From contig JAIXTG010000200.1 in NCBI GenBank assembly GCA_027484285.1, positions 1 to 64,000 on the forward strand: a stretch of 64,000 bases of DNA, in the 5' to 3' direction. The notes beneath the pieces are model-generated. The model did not search any database, was not told where the DNA came from, and saw only the letters and a list, made by a program, of their open reading frames with translations. A program made the position numbers and the translations under genes. This document shows positions 1 through 9,091 of the stretch, one piece after another. This stretch comes from Oxalobacteraceae bacterium. Its GTDB lineage: Bacteria > Pseudomonadota > Gammaproteobacteria > Burkholderiales > Burkholderiaceae_D. Position 1 is the stretch's first letter; every line of letters begins with the position of its first letter.

Positions 1-1
1 T

Positions 2-226
2 GAACTGGCCCGATGGCTTGAAGTCAGCACCCCACAGATCTCGCGGATACGGCACGGCACTCTGCCAGTAACGGCCGCCCTGCTGGCCAACCTGCTGGAC
101 GCCACAGATGTGAAGCTGACGGAGTTGGAGAAGAGAGTCAGTCAGACGCCGGAGGATTGGCGGGAGCGGGTGAAGGCAGGTGCGAAGAAGCAGGGACGAG
201 AAAACAAAAACCCCACCGCCTTGTGA
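2..226 (+). CDS. Small HTH protein, partial (5' end outside window)
   Basis: Open frame ELARWLEVSTPQISRIRHGTLPVTAALLANLLDATDVKLTELEKRVSQTPEDWRERVKAG...NKNPTAL*; clear paralogue of the 58029..58343 product. Confidence 0.7.
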   Translation, partial: ELARWLEVSTPQISRIRHGTLPVTAALLANLLDATDVKLTELEKRVSQTPEDWRERVKAGAKKQGRENKNPTAL

Positions 227-235
227 GCGGTGGGG
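211..235 (-). terminator. Intrinsic terminator of the minus-strand methyltransferase gene
   Basis: CCCCACCGC..GCGGTGGGG hairpin; TTTTTGTTTT follows it on the minus strand; overlaps the 3' coding end of the convergent HTH gene. Confidence 0.7.
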
Positions 236-259
236 CTATAAGAGCCAACCACTGCTTAT

Positions 260-1795
260 TTAAGCGATCTGCAGCGCCTTCAGAATCGGCATCTGCTTCT
301 CAGCAAACATGGTCGCCTGCGCCGTCAACTCAGCGATGTTGTCCTCTGCACTTTCGATCGTCTGGCCTTCACGCACCAACCGTTGCCCCTGCATAGCGAG
401 CACTTCCCATGCGGCCTTGGCCCATTCCTCAGGGCGCTTCTTGCCGTGCGATTGCGCGAGCAGGAACAATTGGGCAAAGCGCCCCACTAGCACTCCGCCA
501 CAAGTGACGGGACTGGCCAGATAACTGATCTCGCCGCTGCCGCGTGCCTTGTCGATCAGGTATGCGTTGATCTTGTCGGCGGTCTTTTTTGCTTTAGCAG
601 TCACTACCTCGTCCTGCACTGAAACGATGTGTCCCGCACCAGTCAGCGCCATCACGGCCTGCAATACCTGCGCAAAGTTAATCCCCCGGGCAGCAACACC
701 AATCTCGATCTGACGCAAAGTCTTAGTCTTATGGTCGGCCAGCGAATCAAGGATTGGATAATAAATGTCTGGACTCATTGTCAATTCGCTTATGGCTCCG
801 GAAATCTTTAATGAAACATCAGATCGAGATGTCAGAAGCATCACCTTATGTGCACGCAGTGCTTCAGCCTGTTGGAGTCCCGAAAGTATTCTCGCGCCCT
901 TGACCCAATAATCTCGTCGAAAATATTGGTTCACCATAAAGTCGCGCACACTCTCCCGAAACATCGGATCCGGAATTTGCTTTAAAAACGCCTGCTGATC
1001 TGCGGTCAGGTTGAGCACATCAATGTGGTCGAGGTAGTTGGCCGAGCAGGCGTACTGCACCTTCGCTGAACTGAGCCAGTCGGCCATCGTTGCAAAGTGC
1101 ATCGGGTGCCAGTCGCGGTTAAAGTATTCGTGCGCGAGATAGTGGCGATTCTGTTCCTTCAACTTCTTGATGCGCTCGCCGACCAGTGGGTTGGCCCGGG
1201 AGAAAAGCGGGTTGGTGGAAAGCAGTTGGTCTGCAAAGTCGATTGCGTCATCAATGCGCGAGACGATCCCCCGCCCTTCGGAGCCGATCACTTCCGCGTG
1301 CTCAGTCATCAGGTGGCGCATTGGGGCAAATGCTGCCCAGCCGGGCAAAGTGTTGTAACTGATGTAGAGCACGCCGCCGACTTTCAATTTGCGCCGGATG
1401 AAGTCAACGATTGCGGTGCGGTTCTCGTCCGAGATCCAGCTCCAAATGCCATGCAAGCCGATGTAGTCAAAGTCAGGTAAATCGGGACGCGAGCAGAAAT
1501 CAGTAAATGCTTGATCAACGAGATGGACGCTGGCACCCGATACGTCAGCCAGTTCCTGAGCGAAGCCGGCCTGCGCCGGATTGAAGTCGGTGCCGTGCCA
1601 CGACGTGATTGAACCAGCTGCATGCAGGTTAACGCTCAAGCCTTGCCCAAAGCCGAGTTCACAGGCAGTGCCGATATCGGGGCAAACCAGACCTTGAGAT
1701 AGGAAGGCGAGTTTGACGCGTAGGGGATTGAGTTCTTGGTAGTAGCCGTACGTGTAGCCGATATCGGCCACGTAGCCGGAAGTCCAGTCAGTCAT
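260..1795 (-). CDS. Class I SAM-dependent methyltransferase with methyltransferase regulatory domain
   Basis: 511 aa; N-terminal ELGFGQGLSVNLHA SAM-binding motif; layout like regulatory-domain methyltransferases. Confidence 0.75.
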   Translation of the reverse strand: MTDWTSGYVADIGYTYGYYQELNPLRVKLAFLSQGLVCPDIGTACELGFGQGLSVNLHAAGSITSWHGTDFNPAQAGFAQELADVSGASVHLVDQAFTDFCSRPDLPDFDYIGLHGIWSWISDENRTAIVDFIRRKLKVGGVLYISYNTLPGWAAFAPMRHLMTEHAEVIGSEGRGIVSRIDDAIDFADQLLSTNPLFSRANPLVGERIKKLKEQNRHYLAHEYFNRDWHPMHFATMADWLSSAKVQYACSANYLDHIDVLNLTADQQAFLKQIPDPMFRESVRDFMVNQYFRRDYWVKGARILSGLQQAEALRAHKVMLLTSRSDVSLKISGAISELTMSPDIYYPILDSLADHKTKTLRQIEIGVAARGINFAQVLQAVMALTGAGHIVSVQDEVVTAKAKKTADKINAYLIDKARGSGEISYLASPVTCGGVLVGRFAQLFLLAQSHGKKRPEEWAKAAWEVLAMQGQRLVREGQTIESAEDNIAELTAQATMFAEKQMPILKALQIA

Positions 1796-1843
1796 GGTTC
1801 ACGGGTCGGTTAAAGTAAGAAAATTGATCTTTAAACAAAAAAA

Positions 1844-1870
1844 GCCCCACCGCCTTGTGAGCGGTGGGGC
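1844..1870 (-). terminator. Intrinsic terminator downstream of S-layer-like gene
   Basis: GCCCCACCGC-CTTGTGA-GCGGTGGGGC followed on minus by TTTTTTTGTTT. Confidence 0.75.
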
Positions 1871-1908
1871 CGACTACCTACTGCGTTAGCTTGCTGCGCT
1901 AAGGTGCC

Positions 1909-4485
1909 TTAGGCGATGAACACTGCGTGGTTAGTCGTAGCGTTTGCCGTCACCAGAGAAGTAACGCCCGTCACGCCAGCCAGCAGCACCAGCGAGTCGC
2001 TTGCCACACCGTTGCTGTAGACCATTGTCGCGTCTGCAGTACCGTCACCGTTATCATCGTAGGCAAATGCAGCGATATCGAGGTCAGCGGTGTTTGCAGC
2101 AAGATACCCGATGACGTCCGCAAGGTTCGACGAGTTGATCACCAATGCAGCGGCGTAAGTGGCGGCGTCATCGAACTGGACAACACCGGTGGTCACGCTG
2201 TGCGATTTGATCAGACCAAAGTCAGTACTGGTTGCGACAGTCGCTACCGCGCCGGTACCAGCGAAGTCCAACAAGTCCGACATATTCGTGCCGTTGGCTT
2301 TCAGGAAGCCGGTGATCTTGTCGTTTCCACCCACGGTCGCAGCAGAATCACCTGCAGCAAAAATGAACGAGATGTTCGACGTCGCTCCCGTGCCGTTGGT
2401 ATGGGTGACAGTGATGTCATCGACGCCCGAGCCACCAGTAACGGATACAGAGGCGTTCAAGTTATTAGCCAAGGTACCAGTCGTCAGAGCGATCGTGTCA
2501 CTGCCTGCTCCGGTATTGATAACAACCGTGCCTGCTGTGTCATCGCCCACGAGAGAGGCGGCGACGAGCGTGATCTTGTCGTTACCAGCTCCCGTAGTGA
2601 CCGATTGGGCTACGTTTGCCGTCTTGCCGTCGCTCGTCGTGGTGTGGGTCAGAGTCACGTTCTTGTCATACAGGCCGGACGACCACACGAAAGCGTTACC
2701 GCTTCCAGTTTGATCAGCGGCTTCGGTCACGGTGATACCGTTCGCGAAGGCTGCCCGCGCTGCTGCGCCCAGACCCGTGATGCTTTCAGCAACAGCACCA
2801 CCAACAAGCTTCAGGTTCTCCATGCCACTGACATAAGTGAAGTTATTGTCGGTCAGCGAGGACGCTGCCGAGATAGTCAGCGTATCGGTACCAGCACCTC
2901 CATTGATCGTGGTGTCGGTCACACCGTCAGCCGCCAAAATCGCCGACGTGGTCGTAAAGTTGTCGTTACCGTTGCCACCGTTGTAGGACGAACCCTCGGC
3001 ACCAATCGTCATGGCGTCAGCAACGCCCGAACCAATCACGCTGGAACCTGCAATCAGCGAGCCGGCAACCGTCAGACCAGTCGAAGTGGTTTCACCATCA
3101 CCGGTCAGTGCGGAAGCATCGATAGTTGTCGCCAGTGTGGTGGCGGCATTAGCGATGTTGACCGCGGTACCCGACAGGTTGATCTTCGTGAGCTTGTCAG
3201 CCGTGATCGAGGCAACCGTCGTCGTCTTATTCGCAGCAGACTGGGTTACGGTCGGGCCCGCGTTGGTTTTGATATTCAGGGTTTCAAAGCCGTTGGCGGT
3301 CAGTGCGGCGATATCGGTCGCCTCGCCGGTCGTGGTGCCGGTGCCTGTGACGATAGACAGGACATCGGCCGTGCCCGTGGAGGTAGCCAGCGAGAACGAC
3401 TGAGCGTCACCCGTACCTGCTACGGCGTTCGCGCGGATCGTGATGTTGGCAGCTTGAGTAGCCGTCAGGTTCGTCAGGGTCGATGAGTCTGTCAGTTGCA
3501 GTGCCGTGACACCCGACAGCGAAGTTGCCATGTTCAGCGTACCTGCGGTGCGGATCGTCTCGAAATTCACGAACCGTGCAGCTTCGGCAGCCGTATCGAT
3601 CAGCGTGTTGGTGACGACCAGCGTGTCGCTACCGGCGCCGCCATCGATTTTTCCGTCGCCGGACAGTGCGTTGGTGGTCGTAATGACATCAGCGCCGGAA
3701 CCACCAGTAACCGAGATGGTACCCAGCGTACCCAGCGTCGCGGTCAGGCCGCCGGTCGATGCCGACGCGTCAATTACAGCAATGCTGTTGTCCAGTGCTG
3801 CGGTCAGTTCCACGGCACCAGCGCCGGTAATGGTCACTTTACCGCCCGTAGCAACTTGGTCGGTGGCTTGCGAGAGAAGGTCACCTTTCAGGCCGGTGGT
3901 GGCGTTGATAGTGACACTTGTCAGGCTGGCGTTGGCCAGATCGACGGTGCCAACCGTATTCGCTGCACCGGTCGAGTTGACTGTCGCGGAAGTAGCCGTG
4001 CCGGTAACGGTGATACCAGCGGTCATTTTGGTGCCGCCGGAGATGTCCAGCTTGACTGCATCCGTTGCGGTTGCGTAGGTGCCGGTAACTGCGCCCTGCA
4101 CAACAGTACCGTTGCCGTTAACGCCAAGAGCAGCGCCCGTAGCCAGATTAGTGACGGCCAGCGTGCCGGTGCCACGGTCAGCGACAACTTTGGTGACGCC
4201 GGCAGAAGTCGAAGCGTCGATGGCCGCTGCGCCAGCACCGGTGTTGCGAACGTTGATTGTCTCAACACCGCTGACATCTGCACCGTTCAACACGGCGGTT
4301 CCTGCAGTTACGATGACGTTCAGGACATCATTTGCCCCGGTCGCATTGATGGTGTCAATACCGGTCAGCGTGTCCGTGTCGGTACCCGAAACTTGCGCGT
4401 TGTAGATGGTGTTGCTGGAGGCCGGGGTATCCGCACCAGTAGTGAGCGTAATAGCCAGCCACTCTGCAATCTCTTTGTAAGTCAA
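1909..4485 (-). CDS. S-layer/RTX-like beta-repeat surface protein, possibly 5'-truncated
   Basis: 858 aa, Ala/Thr/Gly-rich, GGAGxDTL and GxGND motifs; apparent start is TTG; lacks the N-terminal region present in 58408..61257. Confidence 0.7.
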   Translation of the reverse strand: MTYKEIAEWLAITLTTGADTPASSNTIYNAQVSGTDTDTLTGIDTINATGANDVLNVIVTAGTAVLNGADVSGVETINVRNTGAGAAAIDASTSAGVTKVVADRGTGTLAVTNLATGAALGVNGNGTVVQGAVTGTYATATDAVKLDISGGTKMTAGITVTGTATSATVNSTGAANTVGTVDLANASLTSVTINATTGLKGDLLSQATDQVATGGKVTITGAGAVELTAALDNSIAVIDASASTGGLTATLGTLGTISVTGGSGADVITTTNALSGDGKIDGGAGSDTLVVTNTLIDTAAEAARFVNFETIRTAGTLNMATSLSGVTALQLTDSSTLTNLTATQAANITIRANAVAGTGDAQSFSLATSTGTADVLSIVTGTGTTTGEATDIAALTANGFETLNIKTNAGPTVTQSAANKTTTVASITADKLTKINLSGTAVNIANAATTLATTIDASALTGDGETTSTGLTVAGSLIAGSSVIGSGVADAMTIGAEGSSYNGGNGNDNFTTTSAILAADGVTDTTINGGAGTDTLTISAASSLTDNNFTYVSGMENLKLVGGAVAESITGLGAAARAAFANGITVTEAADQTGSGNAFVWSSGLYDKNVTLTHTTTSDGKTANVAQSVTTGAGNDKITLVAASLVGDDTAGTVVINTGAGSDTIALTTGTLANNLNASVSVTGGSGVDDITVTHTNGTGATSNISFIFAAGDSAATVGGNDKITGFLKANGTNMSDLLDFAGTGAVATVATSTDFGLIKSHSVTTGVVQFDDAATYAAALVINSSNLADVIGYLAANTADLDIAAFAYDDNGDGTADATMVYSNGVASDSLVLLAGVTGVTSLVTANATTNHAVFIA

Positions 4486-4677
4486 AGACTTACGCGGGTT
4501 TTGAAGCCTCCTAAGCGCCCACTTCCGACCACTTTCCTACCGCAAAAGGCATATTTTCAGTCTTATCGGATATTTTCTTTGTCTTTTTAAAGACTTAGCC
4601 GCGTCACCTATCTATATAGACGCAATTTGCAGCCAATCCGACGTACCAACTACCTACCAACCGAAGCCATCTAGTGC

Positions 4678-4712
4678 AAAGGCCACCCAATGTGTCTCAT
4701 CAGGTGGCCTTT
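4678..4712. terminator. Bidirectional intrinsic terminator
   Basis: AAAGGCCACC...GGTGGCCTTT inverted repeat with A/T flanks. Confidence 0.6.
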
Positions 4713-4742
4713 GTGCCTTTTGGGTAGCTCGGGATGCTGTGC

Positions 4743-4994
4743 TCATTGTGGCGCATCAGGCGGGTTTTGTGCCTTGAGAATGACGCCAATCGCCCCGTCA
4801 TCGCGGGTGACGAATTCGATGCCAGCCAGGCTCAGTGCCTTGACCACCTTGTTGAGTGTTGAGCTGCGGCTGTCGGCCAGCGCCCCTTCCATGCGCAGCA
4901 GCGCCGACATCGAGATGCCCGAGGCCTGGAGCAGGTCCTCCCGGCTCCAGCCCAGCATCGCGCGCGCGGCGCGGATCTGTCTTCCGTCGATCAT
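4743..4994 (-). CDS. XRE-family HTH transcriptional regulator
   Basis: MIDGRQIRAARAMLGWSREDLLQASGISMSALLRMEG HTH signature. Confidence 0.8.
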   Translation of the reverse strand: MIDGRQIRAARAMLGWSREDLLQASGISMSALLRMEGALADSRSSTLNKVVKALSLAGIEFVTRDDGAIGVILKAQNPPDAPQ

Positions 4995-5117
4995 GGTCGA
5001 CTCCTTCTTTTTGCTCGGTCTTGGTAGGTGAATATTTCTGTTTGATTAGACGCTTTTTATGTCCTTTCCGGCGCATTGTATCGTAGCATGACCCTCAATA
5101 GATAGAGGAGCACGACG

Positions 5118-6332
5118 ATGCCAGCACAAGCGTTGACGACCGAATTCCTGGCCACGCTGCCAGGTCGCGAGCCCGCCTCCGGGGCCGTGAGTTACTTCGA
5201 TACGGAGATCAAGGGCTTCTTGCTGGAGCATCGCGCCAGCGGCGGAGCAACCTTCTACTTCCGCTACCGCGATGCGGCCGGCAAGGTGCGACTGAACCGG
5301 ATTGGCCGGGCCGATGAGATTTCGGTGTCGGACGCCCGGGCCAAGGCGCACAAGATGAAGCAGATGGTCACCGAGGGTGGCGACCCCAAGGTGGAGAGCC
5401 ACCGCTTCAAGGATGTGCCGACCTTTGGCGATTTCGTGGCCGAACGCTATCTGCCCTACGCCAAGACCCGCAAGCGCAGCTGGGAGACGGATGAGACGAT
5501 GCTGCGCAACCACCTGCTGCCGGTGTTTGCCGAGTTCCGGATGAACCGGATCACCCGCTCCGATGTGGTGGCGTTCCACCACGCGGTGTTCGAGAAGGGT
5601 TACGCGGCCGGCACCTGCAACCGGATGATCGTGCTGATGAAGTTCATCTACAACTGCGCGATCCGCTGGGACATCCTGCCGCCCAAGGGCAATCCTTGCG
5701 ATGGCGTGGAGCCCTTTGAGGATCACGGGGCGCGGGAGCGTTACCTGACGACCGAGGAGGTGCAACGACTGTTTGATGAGCTGGACACCAACCGCAATGT
5801 GCAGGTGGGCCAGGTGATCCGGCTGCTGCTTTACACCGGGGCAAGGAAGCGCGAGGTCCTGGATGCACGTTGGGACGAGATCGATTTCAACCGCCGGATG
5901 CTGACGGTGCCAGCGGCGCGGTCGAAGTCGAAGAAGCCGCGTCACATTCCGCTCTCCGATGCGGCGGTGGAACTACTGCTGTCACTGCCCCGGCAGGACG
6001 ATATCCCCTGGGTGTTCTTCAATCCGAAGACCAAGAAGCCGCCGGTGTCGATCTTTTACGCCTGGGACTCGATCCGGAAGAAGGTGGGCTTGGGCGAGGT
6101 GCGGCTGCACGACCTGCGCCACAGCTACGCGAGTTTCCTGGTCAATGCCGGGCGGTCGCTGTACGAGGTGCAGAAACTGCTGGGTCACCACGATCCGAAG
6201 GTGACGATGCGCTACGCGCACCTGTCGCCGCAGGCGATGCTCGAGGCGGTCAATGTGGTGGGGAATGTCGTGGGGCGGCGGCCGGTGGTGGCGACCAACA
6301 ATGGAACACCGCAGGTCGCGGCTACGGCGTGA
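5118..6332 (+). CDS. int: Tyrosine recombinase/phage integrase
   Basis: 404 aa; LLYTGARKREVLDARWDEID, HDLRHSYASFLVNAG, LLGHHDPKVTMRYAHLS catalytic motifs. Confidence 0.93.
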   Translation: MPAQALTTEFLATLPGREPASGAVSYFDTEIKGFLLEHRASGGATFYFRYRDAAGKVRLNRIGRADEISVSDARAKAHKMKQMVTEGGDPKVESHRFKDVPTFGDFVAERYLPYAKTRKRSWETDETMLRNHLLPVFAEFRMNRITRSDVVAFHHAVFEKGYAAGTCNRMIVLMKFIYNCAIRWDILPPKGNPCDGVEPFEDHGARERYLTTEEVQRLFDELDTNRNVQVGQVIRLLLYTGARKREVLDARWDEIDFNRRMLTVPAARSKSKKPRHIPLSDAAVELLLSLPRQDDIPWVFFNPKTKKPPVSIFYAWDSIRKKVGLGEVRLHDLRHSYASFLVNAGRSLYEVQKLLGHHDPKVTMRYAHLSPQAMLEAVNVVGNVVGRRPVVATNNGTPQVAATA

Positions 6333-6333
6333 C

Positions 6334-6813
6334 CTACCGAGCCCCCGCATCAGCGCGGAAGTAGCCGTCCCAAAACCTCAGCGCCTCTTCGAACAGCTCG
6401 TTCAAGGGGCGCTGCTCTCCTCCTTCCAGGGACACGGTGTACTCCGCCGGGTGTTCGGAAACCGGACCGCCTGGCCCGAAGTAGAACGTGGCACCCAGCA
6501 TCTCCACGTCTGTCGCCGCCACTTTGCCTTGCGGCTTGGTTATTCGAGCGTGCTTGTACAGCGTGGTGATGTCGTGCATCACCCCCAAGGCCGGGCACTG
6601 CTGGCGCAAGGTAGCTTGAAGATCGGACTTCTGCTGGCACTGCGGATTCAAGCGTGGGTCTTCGAAGATCCAGTCGACCAGGTGCCACAGCGATGCTGCC
6701 AAGTTGAAGGCTTCCCTGGCCGTTGGATGCTGGCGGTAGTGCAGCGCGTTCGGGAGCACCACCTCCTGCCAGTACTGCGCCGGCGACTCGATGCCCAGTA
6801 CCGATGTCATCAC
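6334..6813 (-). CDS. Hypothetical protein, translationally coupled to the Abi-like gene
   Basis: 159 aa; ATGA overlap with the upstream Abi-like ORF stop. Confidence 0.6.
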   Translation of the reverse strand: MMTSVLGIESPAQYWQEVVLPNALHYRQHPTAREAFNLAASLWHLVDWIFEDPRLNPQCQQKSDLQATLRQQCPALGVMHDITTLYKHARITKPQGKVAATDVEMLGATFYFGPGGPVSEHPAEYTVSLEGGEQRPLNELFEEALRFWDGYFRADAGAR

Positions 6814-7526
6814 ACCGCCTTGATGTTGGGCATGCCACCTGGGCCGGCCGCGTGGATGCTGTGGAAGCGATCCAGCAGACTGTGCAAGCGGGCGATATCG
6901 GGATTCAACCAGAGGAGCCAGGTTTCCGACTCCCTGACCAATGCCGGCAAGTTGGGCCAGTGCCAGACAGGTTCATGGTGGAACACCCGGTTACGTAGGG
7001 TGCGCAACTGAGCCGCATAAGGAGACTGATCTTTTCTGGTGCGCAGTTTGCGGGGCGCGTTGCTGAAAATCTTCGGCGCCATGGCTGGCCAGAGAACCCG
7101 GCTACGCTCGTAGCGAACGTCGAGCAAGCTGGTCCAGAACCCAAAGGTCAGCTCCGCCACTACGCGTCCGGGCGTCGGACTCAGCCGGTGACGCGCGATT
7201 TTCTGCTTGGCCTCCAGAACCTTGGAGGCATCCCGCTGATCCAGCCACGCGTCGTCGTACCAGTCCAGTCGCTGGAAATGCTGGCTGAGCACCTGATGGA
7301 ACCGATTGCGCAACGTGATTTCACTCAGGTTGAGCAAGGGATACAGGCTCTCACACAGAGCGATGTTCCAGAGGTAGAGTGCCACGGCCCGGTCGCGGTC
7401 ACCCCCCGAGTGGTTCAGGTAAGGCACCAAGCGCTCAGGCGCAAAGGCTGCCTCGAGCTCCGACCAGGTGATCGTCGTGCCCGAGGGGGTCGGTGCTGCT
7501 TGGCTGCCGGAGCCTGTTTGTTGCAT
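6810..7526 (-). CDS. Abi-family-like HEPN-domain protein
   Basis: RNRVFHHEP contains R-x4-H HEPN motif; ALYLWNIALCESLYPLLNLSEITLRNRF and FGFWTSLLDVRY are typical of Abi-family proteins. Confidence 0.75.
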   Translation of the reverse strand: MQQTGSGSQAAPTPSGTTITWSELEAAFAPERLVPYLNHSGGDRDRAVALYLWNIALCESLYPLLNLSEITLRNRFHQVLSQHFQRLDWYDDAWLDQRDASKVLEAKQKIARHRLSPTPGRVVAELTFGFWTSLLDVRYERSRVLWPAMAPKIFSNAPRKLRTRKDQSPYAAQLRTLRNRVFHHEPVWHWPNLPALVRESETWLLWLNPDIARLHSLLDRFHSIHAAGPGGMPNIKAV

Positions 7527-7608
7527 GGATTGCCCTCTCTACCTCGCCGTCAAGGCACAGCGGGGACTGGCAATCGGTGGCGGAGGTGTGTTATATTTCG
7601 TCTGCAGT

Positions 7609-7660
7609 CCCCGGGCTATTCCTCTCCCAGTCTCCAATGAGACTGGTGATGAACCCGGGG
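7609..7660 (-). ncRNA. Candidate structured RNA/leader upstream of the Abi-like gene
   Basis: Nested inverted repeats: outer CCCCGGG/CCCGGGG (7609-7615/7654-7660), inner CCAGTCTC-CAAT-GAGACTGG (7627-7646). Confidence 0.5.
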
Positions 7661-7745
7661 TTAGTCTTTTCTGGGGTCGGAAAATCACAAATCCGCTCCC
7701 TGTCCAAGCCGTCATTTTACCGGCGCACCCCAATACAAAGCAAAA

Positions 7746-7789
7746 ATCCCCCGACCCCACCGCCGGCAAAGGCAATGAGATCGGGGGAT
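7746..7789 (-). terminator. Terminator at the end of the late (lysis/tail) operon
   Basis: ATCCCCCGA...TCGGGGGAT, followed on minus by TTTTTGCTTTG. Confidence 0.7.
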
Positions 7790-7823
7790 CGTCGTTTCAG
7801 GTTGTCGTGCCGGGCAGCACCGG

Positions 7824-8252
7824 TCAGCGTGCCGGCCCACGCCACTTGTCGAAGCTGCGCGCCCCGGTGTAGCCCAGGTAGCCAGCACCAAAGAGCCACC
7901 ACAGGCTCTCGGGCACCGCGCCCAGCAGCTTATTGAGGTTCTCCGCCGCCTGGAAGACGTGCGTTGGCCACCAGATGCCGATGATGGCACCCATCACGCA
8001 CAGCAGGATCACGCCGTAGATCACGTACAGGAAGGTCGGCCGTGCCCGGCTGGTCCAGGGGTCGGCCGAATTGGCCTCAGCCAGGATCGCCGACAGGCTG
8101 GTCTGCATCTCCTGCAGCGCCAGCTGCCCTTCGGCTTGCAGTAAGGCGAGCTTGGCTTTTTCGCGCTCGGCAGGATCGGGCACCAGGCGGTCGATCAGAC
8201 GACTGCCGGCTTCCAGCAGGCCCGGGGCCAAGGTGGTGAGGATCGGGGTCAT
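7824..8252 (-). CDS. 3TM-type phage holin-like protein
   Basis: 142 aa; hydrophobic segments after a charged N-terminus; next to muramidase. Confidence 0.7.
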   Translation of the reverse strand: MTPILTTLAPGLLEAGSRLIDRLVPDPAEREKAKLALLQAEGQLALQEMQTSLSAILAEANSADPWTSRARPTFLYVIYGVILLCVMGAIIGIWWPTHVFQAAENLNKLLGAVPESLWWLFGAGYLGYTGARSFDKWRGPAR

Positions 8253-8767
8253 ACCGTGCCCTCCACGAATTCAGCCATCCGGTTCATCCAACCGGCGGCA
8301 AAGGCCGATTGCTTCGGGTCGTTGGTGATCAGCCGACCGAGGTGACGCAAGCGCTGCCCCAGCACCTTGCCGCAGAGCACACCTTGGTCAACAGCAGCCA
8401 GTGCGGCGCGGGTCTTGGGACCGATGACGCCGTCGGCCGTAACACCGAGCGCCGTCTGCAGCCACTGCACCGTCCGCTTCGGCCCGGAATGCACACCGGA
8501 ATCGACCAGCAGGTGCAGCAGCGCCGGATGCGTGATGGTCTCGAACCCAGGGCCGGTGATGTACTGCTGGCGGTAGATGGCACGGGCTTCGGGTTCCGTC
8601 AGCGCCTGCACTTCAGCAGCCGTGGCCGGGCGGCCAAGCTTTCGCCAGCTTCCCAACGTCTGTGCGGTGATGCCGAAGTTCGTCGGCCCGCCCCGGTCGG
8701 CCGGGTGATTCACGTAGCCGCCTTCGCGGCGAAGGATGTCATCCAGAATCTGTTCGATGGTGTTCAT
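8249..8767 (-). CDS. Endolysin, GH108-type N-acetylmuramidase with peptidoglycan-binding region
   Basis: ILDDILRREGGYVNHPADRGGPTNFGIT signature; TADGVIGPKT. Confidence 0.88.
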   Translation of the reverse strand: MNTIEQILDDILRREGGYVNHPADRGGPTNFGITAQTLGSWRKLGRPATAAEVQALTEPEARAIYRQQYITGPGFETITHPALLHLLVDSGVHSGPKRTVQWLQTALGVTADGVIGPKTRAALAAVDQGVLCGKVLGQRLRHLGRLITNDPKQSAFAAGWMNRMAEFVEGTV

Positions 8768-9081
8768 GACCGCTCCTTGCCCAGACGCGTCTGCGCCCAG
8801 CGTTCCAGTTGGTAGATGGCCTGGCTGCCCATGTGGCCGGAGATACCGACCAGCGCAGCGGTGACTAGGGGATTGAACTGCGCGGCCTCGCACAGCCAGA
8901 AGGTGATGAGGCCAGCGAAAGCGGAGGTGGCGATCTCGCCGATGAGTTCAACCACGTTGAAGGCACGGGTCTCACCGGATTTGACCTTGCGGTAGAAATT
9001 GACCAGGCCACCCCAGGCGGCCAGGCCCGTCACCCACAGGTAGGTGATCAGGCCGTAGGTCGAAGGATCTTTTTCGGGCAC
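8764..9081 (-). CDS. Holin-like membrane protein (LydA-like)
   Basis: PEKDPSTYGLITYLWVTGLAAWGGLVNFYRKVKSGE; GTG start with TAAGGAGG SD. Confidence 0.65.
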   Translation of the reverse strand: MPEKDPSTYGLITYLWVTGLAAWGGLVNFYRKVKSGETRAFNVVELIGEIATSAFAGLITFWLCEAAQFNPLVTAALVGISGHMGSQAIYQLERWAQTRLGKERS

Positions 9082-9091
9082 GGTGGCCTCC

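Noticed and set aside
1927-3486. 519-aa plus-strand ORF antisense to S-layer-like gene
   Set aside because: Arg/Ser/Gly-rich artefact of repetitive ACC/GCC codons on the other strand.
4600-5117. Search for an attL in a tRNA gene beside integrase
   Set aside because: No tRNA and no convincing direct repeat shared with 55.0-55.3 kb could be found by eye; exact att sites left undefined.
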